From ZC4RG30 sp965652645 (GTDB lineage Bacteria > Pseudomonadota > Gammaproteobacteria > Steroidobacterales > Steroidobacteraceae), in assembly GCA_965652645.1 (NCBI GenBank), contig CBFGXE010000045.1:1-21222 (forward strand): a DNA stretch of 21,222 nucleotides, read 5' to 3'. The translations under genes and the position numbers were made by a program. Below the pieces are notes generated by a model. That model saw nothing but the letters and a program-made list of their open reading frames with translations. It was not told the DNA's origin and did not search any database. Shown here piece by piece: positions 1 through 10,372 of this stretch. Positions within the stretch are counted from its first letter, which is position 1, and each line of letters opens with the position of its first letter.

Positions 1-24
1 CGATGAACTGTTCGGGGAGGCGCC

Positions 25-951
25 ATGAGGTGCACGAGGCGGGCGGCGGCGGGGCTGCTTGGCATGTCGGCGCTGGTACTGCTGGCACCGCGTGCGCGGT
101 CGGCGGCTGCCGCGCCGCGGCTGAAGATCGGCATCACGCTGCATCCCTACTACAGCTTCGTCGCCAGCATCGTCGGCAACCGCGCCGATGTGGTGCCCCT
201 GATCGACGCCGACGCCAATCCGCATGGCTACACCCCGCAGCCTGGTGACATGGTGCGCATCGGCTCGATGGACGTGCTGGTGGTCAACGGCATCGGCCAC
301 GACACCTGGGCCTTCGAGATCCTCGATGCAGCCGGACGGCGCGACAAGCTCAAGCTGATCCATGCCAACGACGGGGTGTCGCTGATCCCCGTGGCCGGCG
401 CGCCTGCCGGCGAGAAGGTGGTCAATCCGCATACCTTCATCTCGACCACGGCCGCGATCCAGCAGGTGTACACCATCGCCGCACGCCTGGGCGAGCTGGA
501 TCCCGCCAATGCCACTTTCTTCCGCGACAACGCGCGCCGTTACGCGCTGGAGATCCGCAAGCTGCGGGCGGAGTTCGACTCGAAGGTGGCCGGCGCCAAC
601 CTGGCGAAGTTCCGCTGCGCCACCATGCACAGCGGCTACGACTACATCCTCCAGGAACTTGGCCTGCAGGTGACCGCCGTGATCGAGCCCCGCCACGGCG
701 TGGAGCCGACGGCGCGCCAGCTCGCCGAGACCATCGAGCGCATCAAGGCAGCGAAGGTGAACGTGCTGTTCGCCGAGAAATACTTCGCCAGCAAGCTGTC
801 GGACACCATCCGCGAGGCCACCGGCGTGCGCATGTATTCCATCTCGCACATCAGCAGCGGTCCCTACACGCGCGAGCGTTTCGTGGAGGAGATGCGCGGG
901 AACCTGGCCACCCTGGCCACCGCCATCAACGAGAGCTCGCAGGGCAACTGA
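25..951 (+). CDS. znuA: ZnuA-like metal ABC transporter substrate-binding protein
   Basis: Periplasmic binding protein of the cluster A-I (TroA/ZnuA) family, which captures Zn2+ or Mn2+ and hands it to an ABC-3 permease. The 308-residue protein begins with a basic N-terminus and a hydrophobic segment (about residues 7-30), consistent with a signal peptide. Family ligand motifs are visible: NPHGYTP with His67, NPHTFIST with His136, and MHSGYDY with His202; Glu251 lies in the FAEKYF motif. Three histidines favour zinc over manganese (family knowledge). The His/Asp-rich loop of many ZnuA proteins is absent. ATG at 25 is preceded by a strong GGGGAGG (14-20). Four genes follow in the same direction, matching a transport operon. 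The upstream promoter and any Zur site lie outside the window. The substrate is inferred; the family call is secure. Confidence 0.9.
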   Translation: MRCTRRAAAGLLGMSALVLLAPRARSAAAAPRLKIGITLHPYYSFVASIVGNRADVVPLIDADANPHGYTPQPGDMVRIGSMDVLVVNGIGHDTWAFEILDAAGRRDKLKLIHANDGVSLIPVAGAPAGEKVVNPHTFISTTAAIQQVYTIAARLGELDPANATFFRDNARRYALEIRKLRAEFDSKVAGANLAKFRCATMHSGYDYILQELGLQVTAVIEPRHGVEPTARQLAETIERIKAAKVNVLFAEKYFASKLSDTIREATGVRMYSISHISSGPYTRERFVEEMRGNLATLATAINESSQGN

Positions 952-963
952 GGCAGGCTCGGC

Positions 964-1686
964 ATGTTGGGTCCGTCAATCGAATTCACCGGCGTGGGCC
1001 TGACCCTGGGCAACACGCGCGTGCTGGAGGAGGTGAGCTTCAGCGTGCGCGCCGGCAGCATCCATTGCATCGTCGGGGCGAATGGGGGTGGCAAGACCTC
1101 GCTGGTGCGCGCGCTGCTCGGCCAGATGCCGCACACCGGCAACATCGAGGTGAGCTGGCAGGCGGGCCGCGTCACCGGCTACGTGCCGCAGGTGCTGGAT
1201 TTCGACCGCAGCCTGCCGGTCACCGTCACGGACTTCATGGCGCTGGCCGGACAGCGACGGCCGGCCTTCCTCGGGCTGTCGAAGGCGCGCCGCCGCCAGG
1301 TCGACGAAGTGCTGGAGCGGCTGGGGCTGAAGGACCGGCGCCGCACCATGATCGGCAGCCTTTCCGGTGGCGAGCGCCAGCGTCTGCTCTTTGCCCAGGC
1401 CATGGTGCCGGAGCCGGCGCTGCTGGTGCTGGACGAGCCGACTGCCGGTGTGGACCTTTCCGGCGAGGACATCATCGAGGCCGCCATCCGGGACTTTGCC
1501 CGCCGCGGCGGCACGGTGCTGTGGATCAACCACGACCTGGCGCAGGTGCGCGAGGTGGCGGACGCCATGACCTGCATCAATCGCCGCGTACTGCTCGACG
1601 GGCCGCCGCGCGAAGTGCTGGCCGGCGAGCAGGCCGCGCGCCTGTTCCCCAGCCTCGCCGCCCTCGCCGGGGGGGTGGGGGCATGA
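964..1686 (+). CDS. znuC: ZnuC-like metal ABC transporter ATP-binding protein
   Basis: Cytoplasmic ATPase that powers uptake by the adjacent permease. In its 240 residues I see Walker A GANGGGKT (38-45), an ABC signature LSGGERQ (133-139), Walker B LLVLDEP (153-159) and an H-loop His190 in INHDL, so all catalytic motifs are intact. Length is normal for the MntB/ZnuC family, and the His-rich C-terminal extension of enterobacterial ZnuC is missing. The start codon lies 12 bases after the binding-protein stop, with an AGGCAGG stretch as a plausible ribosome site. The stop overlaps the permease start (ATGA at 1683-1686), so the two are translationally coupled. Zn versus Mn specificity cannot be read from the ATPase. 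Confidence 0.92.
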   Translation: MLGPSIEFTGVGLTLGNTRVLEEVSFSVRAGSIHCIVGANGGGKTSLVRALLGQMPHTGNIEVSWQAGRVTGYVPQVLDFDRSLPVTVTDFMALAGQRRPAFLGLSKARRRQVDEVLERLGLKDRRRTMIGSLSGGERQRLLFAQAMVPEPALLVLDEPTAGVDLSGEDIIEAAIRDFARRGGTVLWINHDLAQVREVADAMTCINRRVLLDGPPREVLAGEQAARLFPSLAALAGGVGA

Positions 1687-2588
1687 GCGCGCTGTACGAC
1701 ATCCCCCGCCAGTTCATCATCGGCTTGGCCGAATCCGGCCACATCCATTTCACGTTCACCTACGCCTTCGTCGTCAACGGGTTCCTGTGCGCGCTGGTGA
1801 TCGGGCCGCTGCTGGGCGGCATGGGCACCATGGTGGTGGCCAAGCGCATGGCCTTCTTCTCGCAGGCGGTGGGCAATGCCGCGCTCACCGGCGTGGCCAT
1901 CGGCGTGATCATCGGCGAGTCGTACACCGCGCCCTATGTGTCGATGTTCAGTTTCTGCCTCCTGTTCGGGCTGTTCCTGAACTTCGCCCGCAACCGCACG
2001 AAGATGGCATCGGACACGCTGATCGGCGTGTTCCTTTCGATCTCGCTGGCCATCGGCGCCACCGTGCTGCTGTGGGTGTCGGCCAGGGTGAACACCCATA
2101 TCCTGGACACTGTAATGTTCGGTTCCATCCTCACCGTGAGCGACACCGACATCAGCGTGCTGCTGGCCACCACGCTCATTTGCGCGCTGGTGGCCCTGCC
2201 GCTCTACAACCAGATGCTGCTGGCCACGCTCAATCCCAGCCTCGCGCATGTGCGCGGCGTGCGCGTGAAGCTGCTGGAATACGTGTTCGTGGTGCTCATC
2301 ACCCTCCTCACCGTGGCCTGCGTGAAGATCGTGGGCGCCGTGCTGGTGGAGGCGCTGTTGCTGATCCCGGCGGCGGCCGCCCGCAACGTGAACCGCACGC
2401 TGCGCGGCTTCGTCGGCTGGGCCATGGTGTTCTCCACGGCGAGTTGCGTGGCCGGCATCTACGTGCCCATGCGCTGGGACCTGCCGTTGCCCTCGGGCGG
2501 GGCCATCATCCTGGCCGCCGCGATCATCTTCCTCGCCACGATGGCATTGCGCATGGCGCTGCCGCGGTTCCGCGAGGCCACGTTCTGA
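1683..2588 (+). CDS. znuB: ZnuB-like metal ABC transporter permease (ABC-3 family)
   Basis: Inner-membrane permease of the ABC-3 (ZnuB/TroC) family, 301 residues. It has seven to nine hydrophobic segments, for example around residues 25-45 (FVVNGFLCALVIGPLLGG), 55-80, 90-105, 115-140, 165-185, 205-235 (LLEYVFVVLITLLTVACVK) and 270-295. The segment KIVGAVLVEALLLIPAAAA is the conserved 'vG.lLv.alLiiPaa.A' region of this family. The start was set at the ATG overlapping the znuC stop (ATGA); the much longer reading frame extending upstream in the same phase is only an overlap with znuC. It works with the ATPase and binding protein to move a divalent metal into the cytoplasm. Confidence 0.9.
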   Translation: MSALYDIPRQFIIGLAESGHIHFTFTYAFVVNGFLCALVIGPLLGGMGTMVVAKRMAFFSQAVGNAALTGVAIGVIIGESYTAPYVSMFSFCLLFGLFLNFARNRTKMASDTLIGVFLSISLAIGATVLLWVSARVNTHILDTVMFGSILTVSDTDISVLLATTLICALVALPLYNQMLLATLNPSLAHVRGVRVKLLEYVFVVLITLLTVACVKIVGAVLVEALLLIPAAAARNVNRTLRGFVGWAMVFSTASCVAGIYVPMRWDLPLPSGGAIILAAAIIFLATMALRMALPRFREATF

Positions 2589-2611
2589 ACGGCGGCAATC
2601 CCGAGGCAGGC

Positions 2612-3595
2612 ATGAAGAAGCCGGACCGCAGCCCACGCCGACTTGCTGCCGCGCTGCTGGCGCTGGTTGCGCTGTCGGGTGCGCGGCCCGTCCCCACAGC
2701 CGAGGCCACCAACCCAGTGGTGCTCACCGGCAACCAGGCCACCTACTCGATCACCGCGACGCTGCTCGAAGGCACGGCCGTCGAGGTGCGCAACGTGCCC
2801 GCGGATGGCCGGGAGATGGCGGTGCTGCCGGACTACATCGCGCGCCGCAAGGAGGGCCTGGCTCCCGTGTTCGCGGCCGCCACCGCCGTGGTCACGCTGA
2901 CCAACGCGCTGCCGGAGGATCCCCTCTACCGCTTCGCCCGGGAGGCCAACATCCGCATCGTGAACATCGACGCCGCCGTGCCCTGGTCACCGGAGATGCC
3001 GGGCGTGGCGCTGGCATCGCTGCCGGCCACGACGGTGGCCTGGGGAGGCGACGCCGACCCGCCGGCACGCTCCACCGCGCCTTACCTGTGGCTCAGCATC
3101 TCCAATGTCATCCGCATGGCCGACATCGTGGCGCACGACCTGGTGGCGTTGTTCCCGCAGTCGGCGCCGGTGATCAGCGCCAACCTCGAGCGCCTGAAGC
3201 GCGGCCTGCTGCGCCAGCGGGGCGACTTCCAGGCCCGGCTGATCGAGGCGGGCAATGACCTGGTGTTCGCGCTCAGCGGCGATTTCATCTACCTCACCAA
3301 CGACATGGGCCTGCTGGTGGATGGCTATTTCATCAAGCAGGACGTGCGCTGGACGCCGGCGGACCTCGCGGCGCTCACGCATCACCTGACGGACGCGGGC
3401 ATCAAGGTCGTGCTGCACAGGTGGGTGCCGTCAGAAGCCATCCGCAAGGCGATCAGCGATGCCGGCGCCCGGCTGGTGGTGCTGGACGCCGCCGACGGCG
3501 GCGTGGTGGCGGATGGCCGGCTGGTGAAGGATGGCCTGCAGCAGGTCCTCACCAAGGACCTGGAGGCCATCCTGGCAGCCCTCGGGGCGCCCTGA
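2612..3595 (+). CDS. Divergent ZnuA/TroA-like solute-binding protein, likely without the canonical metal site
   Basis: A 327-residue protein with a hydrophobic signal peptide (about residues 9-32) and a TroA-superfamily layout. Tell-tale segments include APYLWLSISNVIRMADIVAHDL, which matches the family's 'DPHvWldp.na..ma..ia..L', and FIYLTNDMGLLVDGYF. The metal ligands are not conserved: the second-motif His becomes Tyr158, the HDAFGY-type motif reads SGDFIY (Ser222 in the His position), and the first-lobe motif has no His. The start ATG is preceded by GAGGCAGG, 23 bases after the permease stop, so it is the fourth gene of the operon. It may bind metal in another way, bind another solute, or assist the first binding protein. 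Superfamily membership is inferred from motif spacing and context; function is unknown. Confidence 0.72.
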   Translation: MKKPDRSPRRLAAALLALVALSGARPVPTAEATNPVVLTGNQATYSITATLLEGTAVEVRNVPADGREMAVLPDYIARRKEGLAPVFAAATAVVTLTNALPEDPLYRFAREANIRIVNIDAAVPWSPEMPGVALASLPATTVAWGGDADPPARSTAPYLWLSISNVIRMADIVAHDLVALFPQSAPVISANLERLKRGLLRQRGDFQARLIEAGNDLVFALSGDFIYLTNDMGLLVDGYFIKQDVRWTPADLAALTHHLTDAGIKVVLHRWVPSEAIRKAISDAGARLVVLDAADGGVVADGRLVKDGLQQVLTKDLEAILAALGAP

Positions 3596-3621
3596 CGGCG
3601 CGCCCCCGAAACAGGGCCCGA

Positions 3622-5046
3622 TCAGTACTCGTCCGGGCCGGCCCAGCCGCCACCCAGCGCCACGTACAGGTTCACGGCACTGTTGAGGCGGGTCAGCCGC
3701 GCGCGGGCCAGGCTGTCCTGCGCGGAGAACAGCGAGCGCTGCGCATCGAGCACTTCCTGCAGGTTGGCGGCACCTTCGCGGTATTCGATCTCCGCCAGCT
3801 GCAGCGAGCGCTGCGCGTTGGCCAGCGTCTGGCGCGTGGTTTCCTCGGAGCGCTGGTTGGCCACGGCCGTGGCCAGCGTGTCATCGATGTCCTTCAGCGC
3901 CTGGCGGATGGTCTGCGCGTAGTTGATCAGCGCGATGTACTCGTTCGACTCGGCGTTGAGGATGTTGGTGCGACGCTGGCGGAAGTTGAAGATGCCCTCC
4001 GCGATCGATAGCGCGGCACCCACGGAGAAGGTGCGCGCATCGGTGAGCTGGAACAGCTCCTGCCCGGCCATGTTGCCGCTGGCATTGAGCGTCAGCGTCA
4101 CCGGGATCAGTGTGGCACGGGCCGCAGCAAGGTTGGCACGCTGGGAGATCATGGTCATTTCCGCACTGGCCATGTCCGGGCGGCGCGAAAGCAGCTCCGA
4201 CGGTACCCAGGGTGCGATTTCGGGCACCACGAGCTGGTCGATGGGCTCACCCTCGATGTGGAAGTCCTGCGGAGTCACTCCCAGCAGCAGGCCGAGGGTG
4301 GTCTCGGCCTGGCGCATCTGGTTCTCAAGGGGAATCAGCTGCGTGCGCTGCTGCAGCACCTGGGTGGTCTGCTGCGTGAAGTCGAACTCCCGCGACACGC
4401 CTTCGCGCCAGCGCACCTCGAAGATGCGCAGCAGGTCCTCGGCAATGCGCAGGTTCTCGCGTGCCACGCTCACCTGAGAGCGGATCGACAGCAGGTTGAA
4501 GTAGGCGCGGGAGATGTTGGCGGCCAGCTGGATGCGGGCCAGGTCGGTGTCGTACTTGGAGCCGATGAAGCCAGCGACCTGCGAGCGGTAGCGGGCCGCC
4601 TGGGCGCCGAACAGGTCGACCGTGTAGCTGGTCGACAGGCCCAGCGAGGTGGAGTCGGACGTGCGCTCGGGCTGCTGGTTGCCACCGGTGCGCGTGCGCC
4701 CCGTGCGGGCACTCAGGCTCAGCTCGGGGAACAGGTCATCCCGGCTGCGCGCGAAGTTGCGCTCTGCCTGCTTCATGCGCTCCTCGGCGGCGATCAGCGT
4801 GGGACTGTCGCGCAGCCCCTGCTCGATCAGCTCGTTGAGCACCGGGGAGTTGAAGTTCTTCCACCATTCCGCCGTCACCGAGTCGGTGGCGGCGGGGGCG
4901 ATGGTCGCATCCCAGGCGGAGGGCATCCGCACCGGGTTGTCCACCGACTTGATGTTGTAGGAACATCCCGCCAGCAGGGCAGCAGCCACGGCAGCGGTCA
5001 CCATTTTCACTGCGGCGCGCGGCCGCGATTTCGTCACAGGACTCAC
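3622..5046 (-). CDS. Outer-membrane factor lipoprotein, TolC/NodT family
   Basis: Outer-membrane channel of a tripartite efflux pump, 474 residues. The N-terminus is a lipoprotein signal: basic residues, a hydrophobic stretch and a lipobox LLAGC with Cys28. Two outer-membrane efflux protein repeats follow, with NodT/CusC-type features such as WWKNFNSPVLNELIEQGL, SLGLSTSYTVDLFGA, LLSRRPDMASAEM and LTRLNSAVNLYVALGGGW near the C-terminus. Start is GTG at 5046 (minus strand), with GGAG five bases upstream; an internal ATG at residue 15 would leave too short a signal. It begins two bases after the macB stop, so it is the last gene of a macA-macB-channel operon. It would form the exit duct for the MacAB pump. 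Confidence 0.9.
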   Translation of the reverse strand: MSPVTKSRPRAAVKMVTAAVAAALLAGCSYNIKSVDNPVRMPSAWDATIAPAATDSVTAEWWKNFNSPVLNELIEQGLRDSPTLIAAEERMKQAERNFARSRDDLFPELSLSARTGRTRTGGNQQPERTSDSTSLGLSTSYTVDLFGAQAARYRSQVAGFIGSKYDTDLARIQLAANISRAYFNLLSIRSQVSVARENLRIAEDLLRIFEVRWREGVSREFDFTQQTTQVLQQRTQLIPLENQMRQAETTLGLLLGVTPQDFHIEGEPIDQLVVPEIAPWVPSELLSRRPDMASAEMTMISQRANLAAARATLIPVTLTLNASGNMAGQELFQLTDARTFSVGAALSIAEGIFNFRQRRTNILNAESNEYIALINYAQTIRQALKDIDDTLATAVANQRSEETTRQTLANAQRSLQLAEIEYREGAANLQEVLDAQRSLFSAQDSLARARLTRLNSAVNLYVALGGGWAGPDEY

Positions 5047-5048
5047 GA

Positions 5049-7021
<1,973 letters not shown>

Positions 7022-7022
<1 letters not shown>

Positions 7023-8677
7023 CAGAAGGGACCGCGGAACCCACCGCCGCCCTGGAAACCACCCTGGCCACGGAAGTTGTTGTTGAAGTTCTGGTTGTTG
7101 TTCTGGGTGCCGGTGGCGGTCGGGCCGGTCTGCGGCTCCGTCTCGCGCTTGCCCACCACGACTTCCTCGCCTTCCGACAGGCCCTCGATCACTTCGCCAC
7201 GCACGCGGTCGTTCACGCCGACCACCACCTGGCGCGCCTCGAGCGTGCCGTCGGCCTTCCTGACCATCACGGTGCCGCGGCGGGTCTGCTGCTGGCCGTT
7301 CTGGCCACCAGCGCCGCCCATTCCACCCATGCCACGGAAACTGCCGCCGCCGAAGCCGCCAGCGCCGCCGCCACCACCGCCCCGACGGGCGCGGAACTGC
7401 TCGATCTGCTCGGGCGTGAGGTCGCCGGGGTTGAAGCCGCCGCCGCCGAAGCCGCGGCCGCCGCCGGGAGGTCCACCCATGCCGCGTTCGCCACCGGGCG
7501 CACCACCTGCGCCGGCATTCGGGCCCGCACCAGCGCCTGCTTCAGGCGCGACGCCCGGAGGGGCCGAACCGGCCACGCCCGCGGGCATGCCGCCCGCCGC
7601 CATGTTGTTGCCGGCTGGCGCAGTGCCGCCCGGCGCGGCCGCCGCCTTCTCGCGCTCCTTCTGCGCCATTTCGCGCGCGATCTGCTGTCCCTGCTGCAGG
7701 GCAGCCATCGGCACCGTCAGCACGTTGCGCCTTTCGGCGGCCACGAAGAACACCTGCGTGGTCATCTGCGGCAGCAGGGTGCCATCGTCCTCGGTCTCCA
7801 CGTCGAACAGCGCGGGGAACAGCACCACGCCCTGCTGCGTCTTCGGCGTGGGCTCGATGCGCTTGACCTGGCCGAACCAGCGGCGGTTCTGGTTGGAGCT
7901 GAGCAGGTTGAAGTAGGCGGGCATGCCCTCCTTCACCTTGCCCACGTCGGCCTCGGACACATCGGTGCGCACGGTCATCATGGCGAGGTCCGCGAGGCGC
8001 AGCACGGTGGGCACGCTCTGCGAGGCATTGACCGACTGGCCTTCCTTCACGGCGATGCTCATCACCGTGCCGTCAATGGGCGCGGTGATGTCGGTGTAGC
8101 CGAGGTTCTTGGCCTCGACGCGCATGTTGGCTTCCTGCTGCTGGATCGACAGCTCCTGGGAACGCACGGAACGCACGGCGTTCTCATACGTGGTCTGCGC
8201 GTTCAGGTACGCCTCCTGCGTGGTGGCGTCTTCCTTCAGCAGGTTTTCCTGGCGCTTGAGGTCACGCTCCGCCTTGGCGAGGTTTTCCTTCTGCGTGAGC
8301 AGGTTGGTCTTGGCGCTCTCGAGCTGGGCGCGGCTGGCGTCCATGCGGGCCTGGGAAGTGGTGGCGTCGATCTTGGCCAGGAGGTCGCCTTTCTTCACCC
8401 GGTCGCCCACCTCCACGAAGATCTTCTCGATCTGGCCGGACACCTGCGCGCCCACGTCCACGTAGTCGCGCGGTTCCAGGATGCCGGTGGCGCTCACCAG
8501 GTCTTCGATGTCGCCGTACTCGACCTTGGCGAAGATGTAGGCTTCTTCTTCGCCCTTGCTGCCCAGCAGCTTCCAGGCGCCAAAGCCGGCCAGGGCCACT
8601 GCCACCGCAGCGATGACAGCGAGCTTTCCGCGGCCCTTCTTGCGCCGCCGGGGAGTGTCAGAGATCGAGTCGTTCAT
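7022..8677 (-). CDS. macA: MacA-like periplasmic adaptor with a Gly-rich insert
   Basis: Membrane-fusion adaptor linking MacB to the outer-membrane channel. From the chosen start the protein has 551 residues: a short basic cytoplasmic head, one membrane anchor (about 18-36), a lipoyl half-motif, an alpha-helical hairpin (about 95-185), the second lipoyl half (YTDITAPIDGTVM), then beta-barrel and membrane-proximal domains. E. coli MacA is about 370 residues. The excess comes from an Ala/Pro/Gly-rich insert at about 346-466, with runs such as RRGGGGGGAGGFGGGSF, and a tail of about 25 residues rich in Asn, Gly and Phe. ATG at 8677 is preceded by CGGAA seven bases away and gives a normal N-terminus; an in-frame start 57 bases upstream looks spurious. 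It ends in a one-base overlap with macB. Confidence 0.9.
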
Positions 8678-8805
8678 AACGTATTCCGTATTGGTGAAGG
8701 TCCAGTCAATGCGGGCGGCAGCAATGGCTGCCACCCCACCGGATGCTGGAAAGGATGGGGGCTGAGTGAGGAAGAATTTTGGACGCCGCCGTGCACAAAG
8801 CTTGC

Positions 8806-8823
8806 TTGTTCTCCATTTAGTCT
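8806..8823 (+). promoter_or_regulatory. Candidate BaeR-box-like site between pump and two-component genes
   Basis: The sequence TTGTTCTCCATTTAGTCT resembles the left part of the E. coli BaeR box as I recall it (TTTTTCTCCATDATTGGC): 10 of the first 11 positions match, and about 11 of 18 overall. It lies in the 156-base divergent gap between macA and the BaeS-like kinase gene, about 130 bases from the macA start. The remainder of this gap contains no convincing sigma-70 promoter or other element that I can see. One half-matching site could occur by chance. Confidence 0.3.
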
Positions 8824-8833
8824 TTGCCCGATC

Positions 8834-10372
8834 GTGAACAGTCTTACGAACAATTCATCTTCGGCCCGCGCTCCTGGCGGACCCGGCCCCCTGCGGAGGG
8901 GATTGGACACGCTGCGGGTCAAATTGTTCCTTGCCATTGCCGGGGCCAATTTCGTGCTCGTGGCGGCGGTCTACCTCATCTATAGCTGGAGCTTCGACAA
9001 GGGATTGTTCGACTACGTGAACCAGTCCGAGGAGGCCCGGCTGGTGCCGGTGATTTCCCAGCTGGCGGAGGGCTATCGCCTCAATGGCAACTGGGCCTGG
9101 GTGACGGTCAACCGGGAGCGCTGGAACGACCTGCTGGCCGACACGCTGGGCTGGCGCACGGGGCGGCGGGATGGCCGCACCGAGTGGTCGCGCTTCCAGC
9201 CCCCCAATCTGGAGGAGCGCATCCCGAGGCCTGCCCCCGGGGATACGGGAACCTGGCCGTCCCTTACCATCGACTGGCGCCTGATGCTGTTCGATGCCGA
9301 TGGCCGGGTGCTGATCCAGCCTCCCCCCTGGTTTGAACCTACGGATCCCGAAAAGGCCACGCGATTGCCCATTCAGGTGGATGGCAAGGTCGTGGGATAC
9401 CTCGGATACGGACAGCGCCTTGACGTGCTGCAATCGCTCGAATCGATTACCGCACGGCAGCAGTCGCTGCGCTTCGGCGTGATCGCCATTGGCATGCTGT
9501 TCTCCGTGCTGCTGACCGCGGCGCTGATCTCCAGCTGGCTGGCACGACGGCTGCGCCTGCTCGGCGCCGGTGCCGGCGCGCTCGCCCGCGGCGACTACGG
9601 CACGCGCCTGGCGGTGCAGGGCCACGACGAAGTGGCGCAGCTGGCCAACGACTTCAACCATCTGGCCGAGGCGCTGGAAGCCGCGCAGCGCGGGCGCCAG
9701 CAATGGATCGCCGACATCGCGCACGAGCTGCGCACGCCGCTGACCACGCTGCGCGCGGAGATCGAGGCAGTGCAGGACGGCGTGCGTCCGCTGACGCAGG
9801 CCAGCATCGCCTCGGTGGGGCAGGAGGTGCACCGCCTCACGCGCCTGGTGGATGACCTTCGCCTGCTGTCCCTCTCCGACCTGGGCGCGCTCACCTACCG
9901 CAAGGCGGAACTTGACCTGGGCGAGACCATCACCGAAACGCTGGCGGCCAGCAGTGCCTCGATGGAGGAGGCCGGCGTCGACGTGGAGCTGCAATTGCAG
10001 CCGGATGTGATGGTGGTTGCCGACCCCGACCGCCTGGCACAGGTGTTCGGCAACCTGCTGCAGAACACGCTGCGCTACACCGATGCACCGGGCAGGTTGC
10101 GCGTGCGCCTGAACGTGGAGGGCGGCGAGGCGCGCATCGACTGGGAGGATTCCTCGCCGGGCGTGTCCGGTGCGGACCTCGGCCGGCTCACCGAACGCCT
10201 CTACCGCGTGGATGCCTCGCGTTCCAGCGCCAGCGGCGGCACGGGCCTGGGCCTTGCCATCGTGCTGGCCATCGTCGGCGGTCATGGCGGGCGCATGGAG
10301 GCGGACCACAGCGCGCTGGGCGGCCTGCACTGGCGCATCTGGCTGCCGCTGGCGGATCATCGCCAGGCATGA
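8834..10372 (+). CDS. baeS: BaeS-like sensor histidine kinase
   Basis: Membrane histidine kinase, 512 residues. Order of parts: cytoplasmic head, first membrane helix (about 29-52), a periplasmic sensor of about 160 residues, second helix (about 212-237), HAMP domain (about 238-290), dimerisation/phosphoacceptor domain with His297 in DIAHELRTPLTTLR, N-box (FGNLLQNTLRYTD, about 405-417), and G-box GGTGLGLAI near 470. The F/G1 segment reads DSSPGVS. It ends in an ATGA overlap with the response regulator, in the same gene order as E. coli baeSR. The start codon is GTG with no clear ribosome site, so the exact start is uncertain; a leaderless transcript or a downstream start is possible. In E. 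coli, BaeS senses envelope stress and controls efflux; the divergent MacAB pump fits that role. Confidence 0.9.
   Translation: MNSLTNNSSSARAPGGPGPLRRGLDTLRVKLFLAIAGANFVLVAAVYLIYSWSFDKGLFDYVNQSEEARLVPVISQLAEGYRLNGNWAWVTVNRERWNDLLADTLGWRTGRRDGRTEWSRFQPPNLEERIPRPAPGDTGTWPSLTIDWRLMLFDADGRVLIQPPPWFEPTDPEKATRLPIQVDGKVVGYLGYGQRLDVLQSLESITARQQSLRFGVIAIGMLFSVLLTAALISSWLARRLRLLGAGAGALARGDYGTRLAVQGHDEVAQLANDFNHLAEALEAAQRGRQQWIADIAHELRTPLTTLRAEIEAVQDGVRPLTQASIASVGQEVHRLTRLVDDLRLLSLSDLGALTYRKAELDLGETITETLAASSASMEEAGVDVELQLQPDVMVVADPDRLAQVFGNLLQNTLRYTDAPGRLRVRLNVEGGEARIDWEDSSPGVSGADLGRLTERLYRVDASRSSASGGTGLGLAIVLAIVGGHGGRMEADHSALGGLHWRIWLPLADHRQA

Noticed and set aside
1179..2636. Minus-strand frame of about 485 codons opposite znuC/znuB
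   Set aside because: Antisense artefact with His/Gln/Arg-rich composition; the plus-strand permease is well supported.
3596..3621. Possible bidirectional terminator between the znu-like operon and the outer-membrane factor gene
   Set aside because: Only 26 bases, with a short GCCC/GGGC pairing and no T-run on either strand.
7270..7650. Repetitive-looking DNA in macA considered as a tandem repeat or CRISPR-like array
   Set aside because: It is in-frame Gly/Ala codon bias within an intact gene, without fixed repeat units or spacers.
8681..8709. Sigma-70-like promoter for macA on the minus strand (TTGACT, 17 bases, GAATAC)
   Set aside because: The -10 is poor and would start transcription inside the macA start codon.
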